29,409 nucleotides of DNA from a virus. This document shows positions 20,570 to 26,525 of this stretch, piece after piece. The position numbers were made by a program, and so were the translations under genes. Numbering within the stretch: position 1 is the first letter of the stretch; every line of letters starts with the position of its first letter. A model generated the notes under the pieces. The model was not told the origin of the DNA, searched no databases, and was given only the letters and a program-made list of their open reading frames with translations. The DNA is taken from positions 1 to 29,409 of IMG/VR virus record IMGVR_UViG_3300028548_003903, one strand, 5' to 3'.

Positions 20570-20598
20570 TTTACTTGTCTGCTAATAAAAGATAGAGT
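20570..20598 (+). promoter_or_regulatory. Promoter cassette copy 4, rightward
   Basis: On the plus strand TTTACT (20570-20575), 17 bases, TAGAGT (20593-20598), then TTATCAACTTAGAAAGGA before ATG 20626. It is nearly identical to the leftward copy at 5848-5876. The upstream box here reads ACCTATTGTTT instead of AGTCATTGGTTT and overlaps the last of the GTAACC motifs. Confidence 0.82.
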
Positions 20599-20625
20599 TC
20601 CTTATCAACTTAGAAAGGAATTAAA

Positions 20626-20886
20626 ATGACACTTACAGAGAATCAAACTGCCGCAATGACCGCCCTGATTAAATCTTGCTTGGAGAACATGGGTGGAGCA
20701 GACTTAGCAGAATTACAATGTGATCCATTTGTTTGGGTTGACGCATCTGATCTTGTAGATGCTGGTTGGGGACAAAAAGAAGCCGAAGGAACATTTGGAT
20801 CGCTGGTTGCCGAAGGTTTAATTTACATGGATGACGGCTTCGCTTTAACGCAAAACTGGGATGAGCTTCGCAAGTTCCACGCCTAA
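20626..20886 (+). CDS. Small acidic protein, unknown, first gene of the right arm
   Basis: An 86-residue protein from ATG 20626, with AGAAAGGA seven bases upstream. Helix TENQTAAMTALIKSCLENMG is followed by VWVDASDLVDAG, KEAEGTFGSLVAEGLI and YMDDGFALTQ, a helix/helix/beta-hairpin order like a small winged-helix domain, although the protein is acidic and so an unlikely direct DNA binder. Driven by a strong promoter next to the origin candidate, it is probably an early takeover protein. No family recognised. Confidence 0.72.
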   Translation: MTLTENQTAAMTALIKSCLENMGGADLAELQCDPFVWVDASDLVDAGWGQKEAEGTFGSLVAEGLIYMDDGFALTQNWDELRKFHA

Positions 20887-20894
20887 TCAATCAG

Positions 20895-20910
20895 GGGAGC
20901 TTCGGCTCCC
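20895..20910 (+). other. UUCG-tetraloop hairpin between two small genes
   Basis: GGGAGC, TTCG, GCTCCC: a 6-bp GC-rich stem closed by a very stable C(UUCG)G loop, starting eight bases after the stop of the first right-arm gene and ahead of the next ribosome binding site. The tail is TTCCATCCCC, not a T-run, so strong termination is unlikely. It may protect the upstream mRNA or reduce read-through. Confidence 0.55.
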
Positions 20911-20938
20911 TTCCATCCCCTCTGAGAAAGGAACTATA

Positions 20939-21265
20939 ATGACACACTCCATCGAATGGCTTACTTCGGATGTTGCTGCATATGAGCGTTACAAAAGGCT
21001 CGCAGGTGACGATGAGGTTGCTCTTTTCAATTGCATTGCTAGACATCAATATGTTATTCATGTTGAGCTCAATTCTAATTTCGAAGACCCAAAGAGGTTT
21101 GTAGAGATAGATGCTGATGGTCTGTCTCATGCGCTGGTTCTCCTCAAGCAATGGCTGATGGTTCACGGTGCGACGAGTGCAGGATTAAGGAAAGTTGATA
21201 GTGGAGCTTTTCTCGGCTCCCCCGACATTTACGACTGTTCAGATTTCATGGAGGAAGACCGATGA
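20939..21265 (+). CDS. Small protein, unknown function
   Basis: A 108-residue protein; ATG 20939 follows AGAAAGGA, and an earlier in-frame ATG (20861) is inside the upstream gene and rejected. It starts MTHSIEWLTSDVAAYERYKR, has a beta-like YVIHVELNS and RFVEIDADG, and a central helix SHALVLLKQWLMV. It is acidic overall. The end overlaps the next gene (ATGA). No family recognised; operon position suggests an early phage protein acting on the host or on regulation. Confidence 0.7.
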   Translation: MTHSIEWLTSDVAAYERYKRLAGDDEVALFNCIARHQYVIHVELNSNFEDPKRFVEIDADGLSHALVLLKQWLMVHGATSAGLRKVDSGAFLGSPDIYDCSDFMEEDR

Positions 21266-21459
21266 GTGGCGCGACAGCAGCAGACTTTAATAAGTGGGAA
21301 GGCATTGCTAAAAAATGCGACATCACTGAGCTGAACTTTATCATAAAGGATTGTCGTGAAGCTCAGTCGGCAATGCAAGGCTGGAACCCTGAGAAAGAAA
21401 ACTATTACTCCGACCAGAGGATGACGTTCTCGGATGAGTTGCGCAGGAGGTTCAAGTGA
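21262..21459 (+). CDS. Small helical protein, unknown function
   Basis: A 65-residue protein from ATG 21262, overlapping the previous stop (ATGA). It reads as two helices (DFNKWEGIAKKCDITELNFI and IIKDCREAQSAMQGW) and a charged end (TFSDELRRRFK). Two cysteines are present but no zinc motif. The stop shares one base with the next ATG (TGATG). Function unknown; support is packing and composition. Confidence 0.68.
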   Translation: MSGATAADFNKWEGIAKKCDITELNFIIKDCREAQSAMQGWNPEKENYYSDQRMTFSDELRRRFK

Positions 21460-21623
21460 TGTGGGCAACTGAAGTCATTGAAACTGGCGTTGGCATTCTC
21501 TTTGTAAAGGAACACAACGCCATGAGGTATTCTGAAGCCATGAACATGCACAACTATTACATGATGAAGTATGCTGGGAAATACTCAACTTACTTCGTTT
21601 GGAGGGATTGCAATGATCTCTAA
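21459..21623 (+). CDS. Small 54-residue protein, unknown function
   Basis: ATG 21459 shares a base with the previous TGA and has GGAGG nine bases upstream. The product starts MWATEVIETGVGILFVKEHN, with a beta-like opening, then a Met- and Tyr-rich helix (SEAMNMHNYYMMKYAG) and YFVWRDCNDL at the end. It overlaps the following membrane protein gene by 11 bases. No family recognised. Confidence 0.65.
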   Translation: MWATEVIETGVGILFVKEHNAMRYSEAMNMHNYYMMKYAGKYSTYFVWRDCNDL

Positions 21624-21786
21624 TTTCTTTAACATGGTGCTGGCGGTTACTCTTGTCCTTGCGTCATCTGCAATGGTGTCTTTTATTCTTATCAATATTT
21701 TATTGGGCTGTGACAACTGGGATCAAGAGCAATGGACGCAATACAAGTCTTGTATGACAATCGGTTATATAATAGGACTTGACTGA
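21613..21786 (+). CDS. Small single-span membrane protein
   Basis: A 57-residue protein; ATG 21613 follows GGAGG at seven bases, and an upstream in-frame ATG (21571) is rejected as it lies within the previous gene. Residues about 6-33 are a continuous hydrophobic segment (MVLAVTLVLASSAMVSFILI), followed by an outer or periplasmic acidic tail (DNWDQEQWTQ) and a second short hydrophobic end (CMTIGYIIGL). Last gene before the terminator at 21839. A membrane protein made early could act in superinfection exclusion; this is speculation. Confidence 0.7.
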   Translation: MISNFFNMVLAVTLVLASSAMVSFILINILLGCDNWDQEQWTQYKSCMTIGYIIGLD

Positions 21787-21838
21787 TTGCCCAGAAAAGC
21801 CTATCATCAAGATATTATCCCTGCCTCTACCTGACTAA

Positions 21839-21873
21839 AAGCTCACTGTAAAAAGTGGGCTTTCTTTTTCTTC
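21839..21873 (+). terminator. Intrinsic terminator closing the right-arm early operon
   Basis: AAGCTCACT, loop GTAAAA, AGTGGGCTT: a 9-bp stem with one G-T pair, directly followed by TCTTTTTCTTC. Both the stem and T-rich tail fit a rho-independent terminator for the genes 20626-21786. It separates the early operon from the packaging genes, which therefore need their own promoter; I could not identify one with confidence in 21874-21938. Confidence 0.85.
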
Positions 21874-21938
21874 TAGATTATATTACAGTTGCTTCACAGT
21901 TGACCACTGCAAACAAAGGTTCTGAAGGAGATAATCTG

Positions 21939-22478
21939 GTGTCAGGAAAAGGAAAAAAGGTTCAAGTCCAAAGGCCTATTAACAATGGTCGCAAAGTTGA
22001 GCCTGAGAAGTGGGATGGCAGCTTTAAATCTGTAGAACCTCTCAAGAACCAGAAGCCAGCCCAACACCGCCAAGCCAGACATAAGAAGTGGAACCATCCA
22101 GCCACAATCAATTGGATTATGGGGCAAGCTGACCCTGTTGGATTCCTCGCTTCGGTTATGCAAGGCAAGGAAATGTTTCCCGTTTACACTCAAGACCAAG
22201 ATGGCACAGTCCAGAACATCGGAAAGGTTGGTGCCGATCCAGAGCTGAGAGTTATGGCTGCAAAGACATTGCTCGGCAAATGCGTCCCTGATCTAAAGGC
22301 TGTTGAGATAACAGCACAAATTGAAGAGCGAAAGGTGCTTGATATAAGCAGATTAACTGATAATGACCTCACCACAATTGAACGAGTTCTTGAACACGCT
22401 GTCATTGAAGGAAGTGAGAGCGGAGAAGATGAGGAGATCTTTGAGGGAGTTCACCAAGAGCTCTTGGCAAGCGATTGA
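21939..22478 (+). CDS. Probable terminase small subunit
   Basis: A 180-residue protein if GTG 21939 is used; GGAG lies about eight bases upstream, and the frame before it runs back through the terminator region. The N-terminus is basic and polar. The C-terminal half has a helix (DPELRVMAAKTLLGKCVPDL) and KVLDISRLTDNDLTTIERVL, then an acidic end (SESGEDEEIFEGVHQE). Assignment as TerS rests on position directly before, and overlapping, the large subunit, and on a recalled likeness to marine-phage TerS proteins; no diagnostic motif is visible. TerS recognises phage DNA and feeds it to the large subunit. Confidence 0.65.
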   Translation: MSGKGKKVQVQRPINNGRKVEPEKWDGSFKSVEPLKNQKPAQHRQARHKKWNHPATINWIMGQADPVGFLASVMQGKEMFPVYTQDQDGTVQNIGKVGADPELRVMAAKTLLGKCVPDLKAVEITAQIEERKVLDISRLTDNDLTTIERVLEHAVIEGSESGEDEEIFEGVHQELLASD

Positions 22479-23871
22479 ACCAGGACGACCTTTTCAAGAC
22501 AACTGGCACATAGACGCAATATCAGACCATCTTCAAGCAGTTGTTGAGGGTGATATAAAGCGATTGATTATCAATGTCCCTCCAAGGCATATGAAATCTA
22601 TTTCGGTTGCTGTGGCCTTGCCTGCATGGGCGTGGACTATCCAGCCAACTAAACAATTCTTGTATGCGTCTTATGCAGGGTCTCTTTCTATTCGTGACTC
22701 GGTTAAGTGTCGGAGGCTGATTGACAGTCGTTGGTATCAGAATCACTTCGGAGAGACATTCAAGCTGACAGGTGACCAGAACCAGAAGCAAAGATTCGAG
22801 AATGACAAGACAGGCTATCGGATAGCAACTTCGGTTGGTGGTGCTTTGACAGGGGATGGTGGTGACATCGTTGTAATTGATGACCCACACAATTCAATTG
22901 AGGCCGACAGCTCTGCAGTGCGTGAAGGAGTTCTTGAGTGGTGGGATCAGTCTATGCAGACTCGTCTGAACAATCCCAAGACAGGTGCATTCATTATCAT
23001 TATGCAGAGGCTGCATGAGCAAGACTTAACAGGACACATCCTATCTAATGAGCTTGGGGATGAGTGGGATCACCTAATGCTCCCAGCCAGATATGAGATT
23101 GGCCATCCTACTCCGATGCGTTCCAGCCTAAACTTCACAGACCCAAGAACAAAAGAGGGTGAGTTGCTTTGGCCAGATCGGATTGACGAAGGCACACTGA
23201 CAACCCTTGAAAGGTCTCTCGGCAGTTATGCTTCCGCTGGACAACTACAACAGCGACCAATGCCCAAAGGTGGTGGTATCTTAAAAGCTGAGTGGTGGGT
23301 GCCGTGGGACAAGCATGAGTTGCCAGACATTGAATATGTCTTGCAGAGTTGGGACACAGCCTTCAGCACCAAAGAGAAATCATCTTATTCGGCTCGGACA
23401 ACTTGGGGTGTCTTTAAGATGAATGGCCAGATAAATGCGATGGTCTTAGAGATGTGGTTTGATCGTGTTAGCTATCCTGAGCTGAGAAAGCTCGCACAAG
23501 AGGCCTATAATGATTGGGAGCCAGATGCGGTTCTCATCGAGAAGAAGGCTTCTGGCCAGTCTTTGTTGCAAGATTTACGCATGGCAGGTGTCCCAGTTCT
23601 TGAGTATATGCCTGACCGAGACAAGCAAGCTCGTGCTCATGCAAGCTCTGCTCTTTTGGAAGACGGAAGAATTTTCTTTCCATCTGACAAGAAGTGGGCT
23701 AAAGATTTAATTGATATCTGTGCAGCCTTCCCTGCAACCGACAATGATGACATTGTTGACACATGTACACAGGCATGGTTAAGGCTTCGCAAAGGCTGGT
23801 TCGTTACACACTCGAATGATTTTGACGAAGATGATTATGAGGAAAGAAGAAGGATAACATTGTATGGCTAG
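22363..23871 (+). CDS. Terminase large subunit
   Basis: A 502-residue packaging motor. ATPase: VPPRHMKSISVAVALPAWAW (Walker A variant PPRHMKS), DIVVIDDPHN (Walker B, with catalytic acid), IIMQRLHEQDLTG (coupling motif). Nuclease (RNase H-like): LQSWDTAFS (first Asp), VLIEKKASGQSLLQDL and NDDIVDTCTQAW (third acid). It cuts and pumps DNA into the procapsid. The chosen ATG 22363 overlaps the small-subunit gene by 116 bases and has a poor ribosome binding site; ATG 22429, with GGAG upstream, would lose 22 residues. The extra N-terminus looks like a natural terminase start, so I keep the longer form. The end overlaps the portal gene by 8 bases. Confidence 0.95.
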   Translation: MTSPQLNEFLNTLSLKEVRAEKMRRSLREFTKSSWQAIEPGRPFQDNWHIDAISDHLQAVVEGDIKRLIINVPPRHMKSISVAVALPAWAWTIQPTKQFLYASYAGSLSIRDSVKCRRLIDSRWYQNHFGETFKLTGDQNQKQRFENDKTGYRIATSVGGALTGDGGDIVVIDDPHNSIEADSSAVREGVLEWWDQSMQTRLNNPKTGAFIIIMQRLHEQDLTGHILSNELGDEWDHLMLPARYEIGHPTPMRSSLNFTDPRTKEGELLWPDRIDEGTLTTLERSLGSYASAGQLQQRPMPKGGGILKAEWWVPWDKHELPDIEYVLQSWDTAFSTKEKSSYSARTTWGVFKMNGQINAMVLEMWFDRVSYPELRKLAQEAYNDWEPDAVLIEKKASGQSLLQDLRMAGVPVLEYMPDRDKQARAHASSALLEDGRIFFPSDKKWAKDLIDICAAFPATDNDDIVDTCTQAWLRLRKGWFVTHSNDFDEDDYEERRRITLYG

Positions 23872-26305
23872 AGAACCAGTTGTGATTCAACAACCATTGG
23901 CTCCCTTTGCGGAGACTGCTCCTGCGGACGATCTGCAAGTTGAAGAGATCGGCGATGATGTTCTCATAGGAGACCCAGAGCTAGACAATATTGAAGAGGA
24001 AGACACGAACTTCGGTGCCAACTTGGCAGAGGAAATGTCTGATAAAGAGCTTACCAAAGCAGCCTCCTCTCTAGTTACATATTACAATAATGACCGTGAA
24101 GCTCGATCCGAGTGGGAAGAGCGTTACAAAAAAGGCCTGAAGACTCTTGACCCAGATGGTGGCATGGAAGAGTCAGAAGACGAGCGTGCGACTCGTGGCC
24201 TGAGCGTTGTCGTTCATCCAATGATCGCAGAGGCTGCAACCCAGTTCAACGCTAAAGCTATTGCAGAGCTATATCCTAGTGGTGGCCCCATTAAGACAGT
24301 TATTGTCGGTGATCCGAATGAGGAGCTTGAAGAGCAAGCACGCAGAGTTCGGGAATACATGAACTACCAGATCACGCAGGAGATGCCAGAGTATTTCCCT
24401 GACCTTGATCAAATGTTATTCCATCTCCCGTTAGTTGGCCAGACATTCAAGAAGGTGTGGTGGGACACTAACATGGATCGTCAGTGCAGCCAGTTCGTTA
24501 AGGCTGAAGACTTCGTTGTCGCACCAGAGAGCAAAGACTTATACACATCGCCACGTTACACCCACATCATCCGTATCCCAAAAAACGATTACAACCGATA
24601 TGTGCAGTCTGGCTATTATCTTCAGACCGACGATAAAGGTGGCGACATTGATCCTTCGGGAGATACCATTGGCGAGATCGAGGGTGTTGATCAATATGGC
24701 GATGACTCGCAGGATCAGGTAATGACTCTGCTGGAGATGCATGTCTATGACAACTTCGAAGAAGACACAGACGACGACGATGATAATGCAGTCGGCATAC
24801 CTTATGTTGTAACAGTTGATTATGATAATGAGAAAGTTGTAAGCATTCGCCGCAACTGGCGAGAAGATGACGAGCGCAAGATCCGCAGGGATTGGTTCGT
24901 GTCTTATAAATTTCTTCCTGGATTGGGCTTTTATGGCTTTGGATTATATCATCTTATTGGTGGATTGGGTAAAGCGGCAACTGGATCCTTACGAGCTTTG
25001 CTTGACAGTGCAGCCTTTAGCAATATGCAAGGTGGCTTTAAGTTAAGAGGCAGAGTCTCAGGTGGAGAGGTTCAAGTAAATCCAGGAGAGTTTGTCGATC
25101 TAGACGCAACTGTTGACGATGTCAATAAAGCAATTATGCCACTGCCATTTAAAGAGCCAAGCCAATCTTTGTTTAATCTGCTTGGCTTTATTGTTCAGGC
25201 GGGACAGCGTTTTGCTAGCACTGCTGATTTGAATGTTGGGGATGTGAATCCAAATGCGCCTGTTGGCTCTACAGTGGCGTTGATCGAGCAAGGAAGCAAG
25301 GCCTTCTCGGCAATCCATAAGAGGCTGCATTATGCTCAGGGACAGGAGTTTAAGCTCCTCGCAGACTTGAATGCTGAAAACTTGCCTGAACAGTTTACAT
25401 TTTCGTTGATAGGAAGCAGTTCTGAGATATTCGCTGCTGACTTTAATGATCGCATTGATATCCTCCCAGTTAGTGACCCCAACATATTCAGCTCATCCCA
25501 GCGCATTGCTCAGGCCCAAGCTATTTTGCAGATGGCCCAGTCAGCTCCTGAGATGCACGATATGTACGCAGCATACAAGAGAATGTATGAGGCGATTAGA
25601 ATACCAAACATTGACGAGATACTAAAGAAGCCTGAAGACGCACCGCGCATGGATCCGATTGACGAGAACATGGCGATAATGTATGGCAAGCCTATAAGAG
25701 CATTCATTGAACAAGAACATGAATCGCACATAGCAGTTCACATGCAGTTTATTAAAGATCCATCTCTTGGAGGCAATCCAGGAGCCGCAGCAATGCAGCC
25801 TATTCTCATTGCCCACATAGCAGAACACGTTGCGTTACTTTACAGAACTCGCATGGAGGCCAGCGTTGGCGTTCCACTTCCCCCAGTTCCAAACTTCGCT
25901 GATAAAGACTTTAAGTTTGAGGACATCAATCCAGACCTTGACAGGCTCATTAGCCAGCGTGCTGCGCAAGTTGTTCAAGAAGCTCCGCAGATGAAAGCAA
26001 TTACTGCTATCCAGCCAGAGGGCCAAGGCCAACAACAGAACCCATTGCAATATGCACAACAACTCGCTCAACTCGAAGCTGAAGCACTCAAACTTAGGAC
26101 GCAAGCCCAAATCGCTACAGACCAAGCTAAAGCACAGTCCTCAATGGAAATTAAAAAGGCTGAAGCTCAGCAAAAAATGCAAATAGATGCAGCCAAGGCT
26201 CAAGCAGACTTGCAATCTAAAGTGATGAAGCTAGAGGCTGAGTTGCAATTAGAGCGAGAGAAGAGTGCGGCTAAAATGCAAATCGAGGCTATGAAAAATG
26301 GATGA
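23864..26305 (+). CDS. Portal protein, P22-like, with long coiled-coil tail
   Basis: An 813-residue protein. After an acidic N-terminus (residues 1-60), the core shows features of P22-type portals: SVVVHPMIAEAATQFNAKAI, FHLPLVGQTFKKVWWD, VKAEDFVVAP, WFVSYKFLPGLGFYGFGLYH, ALLDSAAFSNMQGGFKLRG and NAPVGSTVALIEQGSKAFSA. The last 110 residues form a long Ala/Gln/Lys/Glu-rich coiled coil (from about residue 700), which in P22 corresponds to the barrel; a barrel here would extend into the capsid. A dodecameric portal forms the channel for DNA. It overlaps the terminase gene by 8 bases and the next small gene by 8. Confidence 0.9.
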   Translation: MAREPVVIQQPLAPFAETAPADDLQVEEIGDDVLIGDPELDNIEEEDTNFGANLAEEMSDKELTKAASSLVTYYNNDREARSEWEERYKKGLKTLDPDGGMEESEDERATRGLSVVVHPMIAEAATQFNAKAIAELYPSGGPIKTVIVGDPNEELEEQARRVREYMNYQITQEMPEYFPDLDQMLFHLPLVGQTFKKVWWDTNMDRQCSQFVKAEDFVVAPESKDLYTSPRYTHIIRIPKNDYNRYVQSGYYLQTDDKGGDIDPSGDTIGEIEGVDQYGDDSQDQVMTLLEMHVYDNFEEDTDDDDDNAVGIPYVVTVDYDNEKVVSIRRNWREDDERKIRRDWFVSYKFLPGLGFYGFGLYHLIGGLGKAATGSLRALLDSAAFSNMQGGFKLRGRVSGGEVQVNPGEFVDLDATVDDVNKAIMPLPFKEPSQSLFNLLGFIVQAGQRFASTADLNVGDVNPNAPVGSTVALIEQGSKAFSAIHKRLHYAQGQEFKLLADLNAENLPEQFTFSLIGSSSEIFAADFNDRIDILPVSDPNIFSSSQRIAQAQAILQMAQSAPEMHDMYAAYKRMYEAIRIPNIDEILKKPEDAPRMDPIDENMAIMYGKPIRAFIEQEHESHIAVHMQFIKDPSLGGNPGAAAMQPILIAHIAEHVALLYRTRMEASVGVPLPPVPNFADKDFKFEDINPDLDRLISQRAAQVVQEAPQMKAITAIQPEGQGQQQNPLQYAQQLAQLEAEALKLRTQAQIATDQAKAQSSMEIKKAEAQQKMQIDAAKAQADLQSKVMKLEAELQLEREKSAAKMQIEAMKNG

Positions 26306-26525
26306 GATACTGGCATCAATCGGGCCAATCAATCCTTCAGCTTTTAGTGGGGGATCTCAAGGTGCTCCTCAGCAACCGCAACAACCTCCATTCGACGCAA
26401 GCCAATACTTAATGCAAAGAATGATGCAATTGAAACAAGGAAAGCTTGGCGCGTTGGGTAATGTTATCGCTGCAATGCCACAGCCCAACGAGATGCAACC
26501 CCAGCAAGGAGTGACAGCAGCATGA
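26298..26525 (+). CDS. Small Pro/Gln-rich protein next to the portal
   Basis: A 75-residue protein from ATG 26298, overlapping the portal stop by 8 bases (ATGGATGA). It is rich in Pro, Gln and Met: GAPQQPQQPPFDASQYLMQR, with a short helix SQYLMQRMMQLKQGKLGALG, and so is probably mostly disordered. The next gene overlaps its stop (ATGA). Its position between portal and a large Ser-rich protein suggests a head or portal-vertex accessory; no family recognised. Confidence 0.65.
   Translation: MDEILASIGPINPSAFSGGSQGAPQQPQQPPFDASQYLMQRMMQLKQGKLGALGNVIAAMPQPNEMQPQQGVTAA

Noticed and set aside
21874-21938. Late promoter before the terminase genes, with TATATT or TTGACC as boxes
   Set aside because: Neither candidate has a partner box at acceptable spacing; two CAGTTG copies are present but are too short to interpret.
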